DNA of 64,000 bases. Origin: Streptomyces seoulensis. Lineage in GTDB: Bacteria > Actinomycetota > Actinomycetes > Streptomycetales > Streptomycetaceae. Below are positions 1 through 8,389 of the stretch, in pieces. The stretch is taken from contig CP054936.1 in the NCBI GenBank assembly GCA_013364255.1, positions 5,846,353 to 5,910,352 of the forward strand, in the 5' to 3' direction. The position numbers and the translations under genes are program-made. How positions within the stretch are numbered: the stretch's first letter is position 1; every line of letters begins with the position of its first letter. The notes under the pieces were generated by a model. The model was not told the DNA's origin and ran no database searches. It saw nothing but the letters and a program-made list of their open reading frames with translations.

Positions 1-89
1 ACCGACACGATGCCGCTCGCCATCACGGCGGCCCCGGCCGCGGGCGGACGCTGCGCCAACCAGGCGCGCGAAGGGGAGGTGACGGGCAT
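1..89 (-). CDS. TDT-family (TehA-like) C4-dicarboxylate/tellurite transporter, N-terminus only
   Basis: Only the first 29 codons are inside the window; the gene runs off the left edge. The translated start reads MPVTSPSRAWLAQ and then enters a hydrophobic stretch AGAAVMASGIVSV. That stretch resembles the first membrane helix of tellurite-resistance/C4-dicarboxylate (TDT) carriers, which usually begin with a GIVSVG-like motif. The ATG at 89 is preceded at 7 nt by TAGGAT (97-102) and has no Shine-Dalgarno, so a leaderless transcript is likely. Assignment rests on one short motif, so the family is a guess, but the open frame, codon bias and promoter spacing make a real gene likely. Confidence 0.5.
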   Translation of the reverse strand, partial: MPVTSPSRAWLAQRPPAAGAAVMASGIVS

Positions 90-96
90 GATCGCG

Positions 97-102
97 ATCC
101 TA
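97..102 (-). promoter_or_regulatory. -10 box, leaderless start of TDT-like gene
   Basis: TAGGAT on the minus strand ends 7 nt before the ATG at 89. That places the predicted transcription start at or next to the start codon. Confidence 0.4.
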
Positions 103-234
103 GGGAGCCGCGTGCGCCGTACGGGCGGGGCGCGCGCGGGCGCACCCGAATTGCGCCAAGGCGGCCCCCGCCGGGCGCGCGCCGCCCTCGCGACCCGGCG
201 CGCCGTTCCGCACCGATCCCGGCAGCCGCCCTCC

Positions 235-286
235 CCGGTCCGCCGTCCTCAGGCCGCCTCCCGGTCCGCCGTCCTCAGGCCGCCTC
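235..286. repeat. 26-bp tandem repeat, two perfect copies
   Basis: Units 235-260 and 261-286 are identical (each begins CCGGTCCGCCGTCC). A degraded third copy continues to about 310 over the stop codon of the NlpC/P60 gene. It lies between that gene and the left-edge gene. No function is apparent; slippage duplication is the simplest reading. Confidence 0.8.
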
Positions 287-301
287 CCGGGTCCGTGGCC
301 C

Positions 302-1747
302 TCAGGCGGGTCGCACCACGTGGTGGACGGCCGGGGCACCGCCCTGGCGGACCGGGTCCTCGCGGACGTACGAGCCCGGCTCCGGGGCATGGATCATCAT
401 GCCGTGGCCGGCGTAGACGCCGACGTGGCCGACCTCGCCGTGGGAGTCGTGGAAGAAGACGAGGTCGCCGGGGAGCGCCTCGGCCGCCGGGACCGTCGTG
501 CCGGCGCGGGACTGGTCGCGCAGGGAGCGCGGGAGGGCGACCCCGGCGGCCTTCCACGCGGCCTGGGTCAGCCCGGAGCAGTCGTAGGAACCGGGCCCCG
601 CCGCGCCCCACACATACGGTTTGCCGATCTGCGCGCGGGCGAAGGCAAGCGCTTTGTGCGCCTCGGCGCCGGACGGGGCACCGTCCCGCCGGACACCCTC
701 GCCCACGGCGGCCGGCAGGCGCGCCGGAGTCTCGACGGCCACGGCGGCGTCCGGCGCCATGACGGCGACCGGCGCGCCGGCGACGAAGGTGATCGGCGCG
801 TCGGTCGGCACCGCGGCGGCGGTGGTGACCTGCACGGCGGTCGGTACCGCGGCGCTGGTGGTGACGGGCGCGTCGGTCGGCGCCAGCGCGGTGGCGGCGA
901 CCGGTACGGCGGTGGCGGCCAGGGGGGCCGGGGGAGTGCCCGTCGCCTCCACCAGCGCGCGGGCGGTGGCCAGCTTGCGCTGGACGGCGGTCTTGGCCGC
1001 CCTGATGTCGTACCGCGGTGCGGCCGACGGCCCGGACCGCACCCGTTGGCCGTGGACGGCGCCCGACGGGCTCTGCCCGGCCGCGGGGGGCCGCTGCGCG
1101 GCGCGCTCGCCGGCGCGGACCTTCTGGCGGGCGGTCAGCCGGCTCATCAGCTGGGCCTGCTCGAAGTAGCCCCGCGGGGCGTCCGCGAGCAGCAGCGCGG
1201 CGGCGTCCGGGTCGGAGAACGCCGGGCGGTACGGCGCCGCCGTGAACGCGCTCAGCATCTCGCGCGCCCGGGTGAGCATGTCGGCGCGCTGGGCGGCGCC
1301 GTCGCGGAGTGCCGCGCCCCGGCCGCGCTGCCGCGCGCCCCGCTCGCCGGTCCCGGCGGCGCCGTCGCGCGCGGTCTCCGCCTCGCCGCGCCCGCCGCCC
1401 CCGCGCTCGTCCTCCGCGCCGCCCCCTGGCCTGCGCTCCCCGTGCCCGCTCTCCTCGCCCCCGCCCCCGGGCCTGCCGCTCAGGGTGCCGTTCCTGAGGG
1501 TGCCGTTCCTGTTCTCGGCCGCCCCGTGGCCGTCGGCCCGCCGGTACAGCTCGTCGATCTTCCGTTCGACCTCTTCCGGGCTCGGCGTCCCGCCCGGCGC
1601 GTCCAAGGACGTGCCCCGGACGCCTTGGGGGAGCAGGGCTACGGAGGCGGCCGGGACCGGGCCGGACGGCGCCGGAACCGGAGCGGCCGGGGCGGCCGGG
1701 GCGGTGGCGTGCGGGACCGTGGGAGCGGGCTTGCGGTGCGATGCCAA
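302..1747 (-). CDS. NlpC/P60-family peptidoglycan endopeptidase
   Basis: A 481-aa cell-wall hydrolase. The last ~115 residues are a complete NlpC/P60 domain. The catalytic Cys is in SYDCSGLTQ, the His in HVGVYAG, and the third polar residue in MIHAP. The N-terminal two thirds are Ala/Pro/Arg-rich with a short helical segment (PEEVERKIDELYRRAD) like the coiled-coil stalk of secreted streptomycete P60 proteins. I chose the TTG at 1747 because AAGGAG lies 9 nt upstream. Longer in-frame starts up to 1975 lack a ribosome site and add an unlikely Arg/Pro-rich extension. The expected signal peptide is poor (Ala/Pro-rich, weakly hydrophobic), which is odd for a wall enzyme. It is divergent from pcrA across a 382-nt gap. 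Confidence 0.85.
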   Translation of the reverse strand: MASHRKPAPTVPHATAPAAPAAPVPAPSGPVPAASVALLPQGVRGTSLDAPGGTPSPEEVERKIDELYRRADGHGAAENRNGTLRNGTLSGRPGGGGEESGHGERRPGGGAEDERGGGGRGEAETARDGAAGTGERGARQRGRGAALRDGAAQRADMLTRAREMLSAFTAAPYRPAFSDPDAAALLLADAPRGYFEQAQLMSRLTARQKVRAGERAAQRPPAAGQSPSGAVHGQRVRSGPSAAPRYDIRAAKTAVQRKLATARALVEATGTPPAPLAATAVPVAATALAPTDAPVTTSAAVPTAVQVTTAAAVPTDAPITFVAGAPVAVMAPDAAVAVETPARLPAAVGEGVRRDGAPSGAEAHKALAFARAQIGKPYVWGAAGPGSYDCSGLTQAAWKAAGVALPRSLRDQSRAGTTVPAAEALPGDLVFFHDSHGEVGHVGVYAGHGMMIHAPEPGSYVREDPVRQGGAPAVHHVVRPA

Positions 1748-2129
1748 GAGGGGCGGCTCCTTCCGTCGTCCGCCGGCCGGCGTTCCGGAAGGGCGCCGTT
1801 CCGTTCGCGGACAGGGCTCGTGGAGCCCGTACTCGTGGAAGGAGGCGGACCGATTCCCCTCCGGGACGCGAGTCCCGTTCCGGCGCGCGGGGCGGTGCGG
1901 CCGGATTCGGCGGAGGCCGCGCGGCCCGGCGCCGTTCGCCGGTGGGGTCGTGCGGTCCGACGGAACGGTAACCAACCCGTGAGGCTCATGTGAAGGTCGG
2001 TGCGGGATATGCCCGATACGTATGCGTGACCTGGCTGAACCGCGCCGTCGCCGTAGCCGACCGGTTCCAGGGCGTGATCGGCCGATCCGGCCCCGGGTTG
2101 TCAGTGCGGACCCCTAGACTCGGAGAGCG
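1748..2129. other. 382-nt intergenic region, NlpC/P60 leader and pcrA promoter
   Basis: No gene is seen here. The right end holds the pcrA damage-type promoter (2098-2120). The rest would be a long, GC-rich 5' leader of the NlpC/P60 gene with several short dyads, for example the palindrome ATACGTAT at 2016-2023. I compared it with the c-di-AMP (ydaO) riboswitch that precedes many streptomycete wall hydrolases. Isolated fragments (CCGAATCCGG, GGGGAATCGG) are present, but the ordered conserved blocks are not. Confidence 0.5.
2098..2120 (+). promoter_or_regulatory. RecA-independent DNA-damage promoter (PafBC type) of pcrA
   Basis: TTGTCAGTG at 2098-2106, 8 nt, then TAGACT at 2115-2120, 9 nt before the pcrA ATG. 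This fits the actinobacterial RecA-NDp consensus TTGTCRGTG-N8-TANNNT, which is activated by PafBC. The helicase is a plausible member of that regulon. Confidence 0.8.
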
Positions 2130-4664
2130 ATGAGCAGCCTCTTTGACGACAGCTTCCTGGCGGACCTCCAGGCCCCGCGGGGCCAGGGCGAAGAACCTCC
2201 GCCGCCGCCCGAGGACGATCACGCTCCGGAGCCCGTTCCGGACGATCTGTTCGGCGGGAAGTTCGACGTGCCGCCGGACCCGGGCGCCTACCGCGCGGAC
2301 TCGCGCGACGCCCACGACGCCGGCGGGTACGGACGCGACGCCTACTACCGCGACGGCGCCCCCCGCCCGGTCATCGACCCGGCCGCCCTCCTGGAGGGGC
2401 TGAACGAGAACCAGCGCGCCGCCGTCGTCCACGCGGACACGCCGCTGCTCATCGTGGCCGGCGCCGGATCGGGCAAGACCCGCGTCCTGACGCACCGCAT
2501 CGCCCACCTGCTGGCCGAGCGGGGCGTCCACCCCGGCCAGATCCTGGCGATCACCTTCACCAACAAGGCCGCCGGCGAGATGAAGGAGCGCGTCGAACAA
2601 CTGGTCGGACCGCGGGCGAGCGCCATGTGGGTGATGACCTTCCACAGCGCGTGCGTGCGCATCCTGCGCCGGGAGAGCAAGCGGCTCGGCTTCACGTCGT
2701 CCTTCTCGATCTACGACGCCGCCGACTCCAAGCGCCTGATGGCCCTGGTCTGCCGCGACCTGGAACTGGACCCCAAGCGCTACCCGCCGAAGTCCTTCAG
2801 CGCCAAGATCAGCAACCTGAAGAACGAGCTGATCGACGAGGAGGACTTCGCCGCCCAGGCCACCGACGGCTTCGAGAAGACCCTCGCCCAGGCCTACGCC
2901 CTCTACCAGTCGCGGCTGCGCGAGGCCAACGCCCTCGACTTCGACGACCTCATCATGACGACGGTCAACCTGCTGCGCGCCTTTCCGGACGTGGCCGAGC
3001 ACTACCACCGCCGCTTCCGGCACGTCCTGGTCGACGAGTACCAGGACACCAACCACGCGCAGTACGCCCTCGTACGGGAACTCGTCGGCACCGCCGAGCA
3101 CCCCGTGGACGTGCCGCCGGGCGAGGCCGACGTGCCGCCCGCCGAGCTGTGCGTGGTGGGTGACGCCGACCAGTCGATCTACGCCTTCCGCGGCGCGACC
3201 ATCCGCAACATCCTCCAGTTCGAGGAGGACTACCCGGACGCGACGACGATCCTGCTGGAGCAGAACTACCGCTCCACGCAGACCATCCTGTCCGCCGCCA
3301 ACGCGGTCATCGAGCGCAACGAGTCGCGCCGCCCGAAGAACCTGTGGACCAACGCCGGCGCCGGCGCCCGCATCACCGGGTACGTCGCCGACACCGAGCA
3401 CGACGAGGCGCAGTTCGTCGCCGACGAGATAGACCGGCTCACCGACGCGGGCGAGGCCAAGGCCGGCGACGTCGCCGTCTTCTACCGCACCAACGCCCAG
3501 TCCCGCGTCTTCGAGGAGATCTTCATCCGCGTCGGCCTGCCCTACAAGGTCGTCGGCGGAGTCCGCTTCTACGAGCGCAAGGAGGTCCGGGACGTCCTCG
3601 CCTATCTGCGGGTGCTGGCCAACCCCGAGGACTCCGTACCGCTGCGCCGCATCCTCAACGTGCCCAAGCGGGGCATCGGCGAGCGCGCCGAGGCGATGGT
3701 CGACGCCCTCGCCCAGCGCGAGAAGATCAGCTTCCCGCAGGCGCTGCGCCGCGTCGACGAGGCGTACGGCATGGCCGCGCGGTCGACCAACGCCGTCAAG
3801 CGGTTCAACACGCTGATGGAGGAGCTGCGCACGATCGTCGAGTCGGGCGCCGGTCCGGCCACCGTCCTGGAAGCCGTCCTCGAACGCACCGGCTACCTCG
3901 CCGAGTTGCAGTCCTCCACCGACCCGCAGGACGAGACCCGCATCGAGAACCTCCAGGAACTCGCCGCCGTCGCCCTGGAGTTCGAGCAGGAGCGCGGGGA
4001 GGGCGAGCCGGTCGCGCTGTCGGAGTTCCTGGAGCAGGTCGCCCTGGTCGCCGACTCCGACCAGATCCCCGACGAGGAGGACGGCGACGGCGTCATCACC
4101 CTGATGACCCTGCACACCGCCAAGGGCCTGGAGTTCCCGGTGGTCTTCCTCACCGGCATGGAGGACGGCGTCTTCCCGCACATGCGGGCCCTCGGCCAGA
4201 ACAAGGAGCTGGAGGAGGAGCGCCGGCTCGCCTACGTCGGCATCACGCGCGCGCGCGAGCGGCTGTACCTGACCCGCTCGTCGATGCGCAGCGCGTGGGG
4301 ACAGCCGTCGTACAACCCGCCCTCCCGGTTCCTGGAGGAGATACCGCAGACGCACGTCGACTGGAAGCGCACGGGCGGCTCGGTGGCGGCGCCCTCCGGA
4401 CCGGCGTCGGGGGTGGCGGCCTCGCTGTCGTCGTCCCGCTCCCGCTCGTCGGCGTCCGGCGCCTCCGGCTTCGCCACCCGGCGCACCGCGGACAAGCCGG
4501 TGGTGTCCCTCGCCGTCGGCGACCGGGTCACGCACGACCAGTTCGGCCTCGGCACGGTGGTCGCGGTCAAGGGCACCGGCGGCAACGCCGAGGCGACGAT
4601 CGACTTCGGCGACACCAAGCCCAAGCGGCTGCTGCTGCGGTACGCGCCGGTGGAGAAGCTGTAG
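2130..4664 (+). CDS. pcrA: ATP-dependent DNA helicase PcrA/UvrD
   Basis: An 844-aa superfamily 1A 3'-5' helicase for nucleotide-excision and replication/transcription-conflict repair. Walker A is GAGSGKT at about residues 111-117. The downstream SF1 motifs are visible: DEYQDTN, GDADQSIYAFRGA, LLEQNYRST, TLHTAKGLEFPVVFLTGME and the VGITRARE box. About 80 acidic, Pro-rich residues precede the helicase core. The final ~50 residues (VGDRVTHDQFGLGTVVAV...) form the Tudor-like C-terminal domain that binds RNA polymerase in PcrA. The ATG at 2130 sits behind CGGAGAG. The gene is preceded by a PafBC-type damage promoter and followed by a bidirectional hairpin. Length is a little above the ~720-780 aa family norm because of the N-terminal extension. 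Confidence 0.97.
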   Translation: MSSLFDDSFLADLQAPRGQGEEPPPPPEDDHAPEPVPDDLFGGKFDVPPDPGAYRADSRDAHDAGGYGRDAYYRDGAPRPVIDPAALLEGLNENQRAAVVHADTPLLIVAGAGSGKTRVLTHRIAHLLAERGVHPGQILAITFTNKAAGEMKERVEQLVGPRASAMWVMTFHSACVRILRRESKRLGFTSSFSIYDAADSKRLMALVCRDLELDPKRYPPKSFSAKISNLKNELIDEEDFAAQATDGFEKTLAQAYALYQSRLREANALDFDDLIMTTVNLLRAFPDVAEHYHRRFRHVLVDEYQDTNHAQYALVRELVGTAEHPVDVPPGEADVPPAELCVVGDADQSIYAFRGATIRNILQFEEDYPDATTILLEQNYRSTQTILSAANAVIERNESRRPKNLWTNAGAGARITGYVADTEHDEAQFVADEIDRLTDAGEAKAGDVAVFYRTNAQSRVFEEIFIRVGLPYKVVGGVRFYERKEVRDVLAYLRVLANPEDSVPLRRILNVPKRGIGERAEAMVDALAQREKISFPQALRRVDEAYGMAARSTNAVKRFNTLMEELRTIVESGAGPATVLEAVLERTGYLAELQSSTDPQDETRIENLQELAAVALEFEQERGEGEPVALSEFLEQVALVADSDQIPDEEDGDGVITLMTLHTAKGLEFPVVFLTGMEDGVFPHMRALGQNKELEEERRLAYVGITRARERLYLTRSSMRSAWGQPSYNPPSRFLEEIPQTHVDWKRTGGSVAAPSGPASGVAASLSSSRSRSSASGASGFATRRTADKPVVSLAVGDRVTHDQFGLGTVVAVKGTGGNAEATIDFGDTKPKRLLLRYAPVEKL

Positions 4665-4679
4665 GTCCGGCACAGCGGT

Positions 4680-4704
4680 GAGCCCCCGCGCGCGGCGGGG
4701 GCTC
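4680..4704. terminator. Bidirectional terminator between pcrA and the M23 peptidase
   Basis: A perfect 10-bp stem, 4680-4689 with 4695-4704 and loop GCGCG, lies between two converging genes. Confidence 0.7.
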
Positions 4705-4724
4705 GGGCCGGTCCGGGACCGGGA

Positions 4725-6239
4725 CTACGTCGGGTCGAGGCCGTGGCTGCGCAGCCACGGCAGCGGGTCTATCGGCGACCCGCCGGCCGGCCGCACCTCG
4801 AAGTGCAGATGCGGTCCGGTGGAGTTGCCGGAGTTGCCCGAATACGCGATGGGATCCCCTGCCTTGACCGCCGTACCGGGGGGAACCCGGTAGCTAGAGA
4901 GGTGGCAGTACCAGGTCTCCGTGCCGTCCTTCGCGGTCAGGATCAGCATGTTGCCGTAGGCGCTGTTCCACTGCGTGCGGACCGTGCCGTCGGTCGCGGC
5001 CATGACCGTGGTCCCGTAGGAGACGGGGAAGTCGATGCCGGTGTGCACGGACATCCAGTTCACGCCGGCCTGGCCGAAGTAGGCGCTGAGCCCGCGCTGC
5101 GTGACCGGCAGCAGGAACTTGGGGCGCATCCGCTCCTTGCGGGCCGCCTCCTGCGCCGCCTTCTTCTGCTCGGCGACCTGCTGCGCCTTGAGGTCGATGC
5201 GCTCCTGGGTACGGCTGGCCCGGTCGGCGAAGTCGTTCGCCCCCGCGGACAGGCCCTGCAACTGGGTGTCCAGCTTGTTGTTGGCGGTGGCCGGCTGGAC
5301 GGGGTGCGCGGCGTCGGCGGCGGACGCCGAGGTCTCCTTGCCTTCGCCGGTGAAGGTGCCCACGGAGGCGGCGGCCGCGCCGGCGACCCCGAGCACGCAC
5401 ACCGAGGGCACGGCCACGGTCAGCAGCGCCGAGCGCTTGGCCGGCTGGCGGCGCCGGGAACGGCCCGCCGCGCGCGGGGCCGGGACGGGGACCGGGACGA
5501 TCTCCTCCTGGTCCTCCAGGAGGGCGACGGCGGGCAGTTCACCGGTGCCGTCCTGCTCCTGGTCCGTTGCCGGGACGCCGTCGTCGGCGTGCGGGCCGGT
5601 GTCGACGTCGTCGTACGACGGGCGGGGTTCGGGGAGCAGGCCGGTCGCGGTGGTCTCGTCGCCGGCCGCGCCGCCGGTGTTCCACTGGGTGGCGTCGTAG
5701 GCGCCGGTGTCGAAGGTCTGAGTGCTCTGGAGGGCCTGGGTGTCGAAGGGCTGGGCGTTCCAGTCCCACTGCCGGGCTGCCTCGGCGGCGTCCTGCGGGT
5801 CGTTCTGGAGCCAGGCGCTCGCGTCCCACTGGCCGCTGACGTCGGCGGGCGCGGACTGCTGCGGCACGAACACCGGTTGCTGGTAGCCGGTGGCCCAGGC
5901 GGTCGTGTCGTAGGCGCCGGTGTCGTAGGCGGCGGCGTGGTGCTGGGCCGCGTACGCGTCACCGTGCGAGCTCGGGTGGCTGCCCGTGGACCACTGGGTG
6001 GTGTCGTAGGCGCCGGTGACCTGGCTGTTCGCGTCCGGCGGGATGCCGTAACCGGGGTCGGTGCGGTAGTCGGCGGCGGCGTACGCGCCGGTGTGAAAAC
6101 CGGTGGCGCCGTACTCGTCGTACGTGGTGAAGTCGCCGTACGCGGCGTCCTGTCCGCCGTAGGGCGCATAGGGCGCCGAGGCGTCTTCGGAGGCCGGTGC
6201 CGGGGTGGTAGCGGCCCCCGACGGGTGACGGTCGTTCAC
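4725..6239 (-). CDS. Membrane-anchored M23 (LytM-type) metalloendopeptidase
   Basis: A 504-aa protein. Residues ~1-270 are low-complexity, rich in Tyr, Thr, Gln and Asp, with repeated units like YDTGAYDTTxW. They are followed by a basic patch and one membrane helix (LLTVAVPSVCVLGVAGAAAA). A coiled-coil linker (RTQERIDLKAQQVAEQKKA) leads to a C-terminal M23 domain of ~120 residues. The zinc ligands are in HTGIDF and GPHLHFEV. The topology implies a cytoplasmic disordered tail and an extracellular peptidase that cleaves peptidoglycan cross-bridges. I chose the GTG at 6239 with AAAGAG 6 nt upstream; a longer start at 6317 adds residues with no ribosome site. The long Tyr/Thr-rich cytoplasmic tail could be a phosphorylation or interaction region, which is inference. 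Confidence 0.88.
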   Translation of the reverse strand: MNDRHPSGAATTPAPASEDASAPYAPYGGQDAAYGDFTTYDEYGATGFHTGAYAAADYRTDPGYGIPPDANSQVTGAYDTTQWSTGSHPSSHGDAYAAQHHAAAYDTGAYDTTAWATGYQQPVFVPQQSAPADVSGQWDASAWLQNDPQDAAEAARQWDWNAQPFDTQALQSTQTFDTGAYDATQWNTGGAAGDETTATGLLPEPRPSYDDVDTGPHADDGVPATDQEQDGTGELPAVALLEDQEEIVPVPVPAPRAAGRSRRRQPAKRSALLTVAVPSVCVLGVAGAAAASVGTFTGEGKETSASAADAAHPVQPATANNKLDTQLQGLSAGANDFADRASRTQERIDLKAQQVAEQKKAAQEAARKERMRPKFLLPVTQRGLSAYFGQAGVNWMSVHTGIDFPVSYGTTVMAATDGTVRTQWNSAYGNMLILTAKDGTETWYCHLSSYRVPPGTAVKAGDPIAYSGNSGNSTGPHLHFEVRPAGGSPIDPLPWLRSHGLDPT

Positions 6240-6429
6240 CAACTTCTCTTTCGCCTCGACGACAGGGGCTGCCAGAGCAGTGCGGCGACTGTACCCGGCG
6301 GTACGCGGGCGCGACAATCTACGGCCGGTTTCCCGAAGCCGGAAACGGGCAATCGGCTGTGTTCCGGCGGACCGCGGCGAGAGCCTTGGCGTTGTGTTCG
6401 AGGCGAGGTTCGACCCCGATGGGCCAACG

Positions 6430-7326
6430 TCAGGCCACGGTCAGGCCCCCGGCCCGCCGCACGGACGGGTCTCCGGGCCGGACGGTGTCCAGCGCCTGCC
6501 GGATCCCGCTCGCGACGGCCGGGTGCACGGGAAGGGCGAGATGGCCGATGCCGCTCACCCGGACGTTCTCCGTCTTCAGATCGGGGTGGTCGACACAGGC
6601 CGACTCCAGCGGGTCCATCAGATGGTCGAGGTCGCTCCAGAAGCTGACGAAGTGCGTACGGCAGCCCGGCGCGGGACGCGACAACTCCTCGATCAGCTCC
6701 GAGCCGGGGCGCATCTGGCGCACGATCGGATGCGCGTTGGCCAGCGGCGCCACCCGGGTGCCGGCGTGCGGGGTGCCCAGCGTGACGAGGGTGCGCACCC
6801 GCAGGTCACCGCCGAGCCGCTGCACGTAGTACCGGGCGATCAGGCCGCCCAGGCTGTGCCCGACCACGTCGACCCGCTCGCTGCCGGTGCGCTCGCAGAT
6901 CTCCTCGATGTGCCGGCCGAGCAGCTCGGCCGCGCAGCGGATGTCGCAGGTCAGCGGCGAGTAGTTGAGGGACTCCACGCGCTGCCGGCCGTGCTGGGCG
7001 AGACTGCGGCGCAGCAGCACGAACACCGAGCGGTTGTCGATGAACCCGTGCAGCAGCACCACCGGGGGCTTGGCCTCGACCGGCAGCCGGGCAGTCCCGC
7101 CCGGCTCGCCCGGCCCGGCGCCGGGGGCGGGAGCGGCGGGGAGCGGACACGCCGGGCCCCGGCGCTCCTGGACGATCCCCGACGGATAGAGGAGGACGTG
7201 GCCCGCGAGGATCGCCAGTTCCAGGGCGGTCGCCTTCAGCAGACCCAGCGAGAGTCCCGCGATCCTGGTGGGGAACAGGCGCTGGCAGAGCGGAAGGATG
7301 GGGTCTGCGACGCTGGTGACCTTCAT
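6430..7326 (-). CDS. Alpha/beta-hydrolase, lipase/esterase
   Basis: A 298-aa lipase-like hydrolase. After a short N-terminal hydrophobic helix (ALELAILAGHVLLYPSG), which could anchor it at the membrane, come the oxyanion strand PPVVLLHGFIDNRSVF, the nucleophile elbow GHSLGGLIARYY and a late His in VSGIGHLALP. This matches triacylglycerol lipases of the PF01674/PGAP1-like class. The ATG at 7326 has an excellent ribosome site (AGGAGG, 7 nt). It is divergent from the icmB-like gene. Substrate is unknown; acyl esters of membrane or storage lipids are the usual targets. Confidence 0.85.
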   Translation of the reverse strand: MKVTSVADPILPLCQRLFPTRIAGLSLGLLKATALELAILAGHVLLYPSGIVQERRGPACPLPAAPAPGAGPGEPGGTARLPVEAKPPVVLLHGFIDNRSVFVLLRRSLAQHGRQRVESLNYSPLTCDIRCAAELLGRHIEEICERTGSERVDVVGHSLGGLIARYYVQRLGGDLRVRTLVTLGTPHAGTRVAPLANAHPIVRQMRPGSELIEELSRPAPGCRTHFVSFWSDLDHLMDPLESACVDHPDLKTENVRVSGIGHLALPVHPAVASGIRQALDTVRPGDPSVRRAGGLTVA

Positions 7327-7790
7327 GGCCGACCTCCTGTCGGCACGCGGGAGGACGGCTCTGTCCCCCGTGCGCCCTTGTGGGCGGTCGCGGCGGTGAC
7401 GGCCGACGGGGCGTGAGCGGAGTGCGCGGGGCGGCCCGTGCCTCCCAGGTGCCCTTGTCGGTGTGCGGCACCAGCACGGCGCGCGAAGCGCTGCGCCGTG
7501 CTGCGACGACCTCTTTGCGGCTCCCGTGACGCTTGTTCCCGCACCGGCTCGCGTGCCACGGTGTCGTCCGGACCGTGGCCCGCGCCGAGGGGCGACGGTG
7601 CGCGGGGTGGGAGCCCTCCGCGGTCCGAGAACCCGCGGGAGTGTCCCACCGTGTGATTTGCCCCTCCCCGCACACCGCGAAACCGCGGGTTGCGGGATGC
7701 TGGAGATAACGTTCGTTCACTTCCCCGGACGATGTGGTGCGGGGCGGCCGTCCCGCGACGGGCGGTTGTAGTCGCTTCATGGAGGCAGTG
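7327..7790. other. 464-nt divergent intergenic region, no gene
   Basis: This separates the lipase start from the icmB-like start. It is GC-rich with short dyads (for example CCGCG-AAAC-CGCGG near 7678). I see no conserved coding frame and no RNA gene. It must hold both promoters, but no convincing -35/-10 pair stands out. Confidence 0.4.
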
Positions 7791-8207
<417 letters not shown>

Positions 8208-8342
8208 GCGGCGCGGCGGCGCGGCGGGGACGCGCGCCGGTCCGCACGGGCCGGGCGCGGCCAGCCGGCCCGACGCCCGCGGGCGAGGGGCGGCGGCGCG
8301 CCGCCGAGCCGCGGACCCGGGCTCTTCGGCCCGGAGGGATAT

Positions 8343-8361
8343 CCGGGGGCGCCGCCCCCGG
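8343..8361. terminator. Hairpin between icmB and the DUF5691 gene
   Basis: An 8-bp stem, 8343-8350 with 8354-8361 and a 3-nt loop, lies between converging genes. It is likely a bidirectional terminator. Confidence 0.5.
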
Positions 8362-8389
8362 GGACACCCGCCGTCCTGCGGCGCACCGC

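Noticed and set aside
1748..2097. c-di-AMP (ydaO/yuaA) riboswitch upstream of the NlpC/P60 gene
   Set aside because: Fragments such as CCGAATCCGG and GGGGAATCGG occur, but the GGGTGAA and CGGGGGA blocks and the correct order are missing.
1986..4673. 895-aa ORF antisense to pcrA
   Set aside because: A shadow frame produced by high GC3 of pcrA; no domains, and pcrA is complete and conserved.
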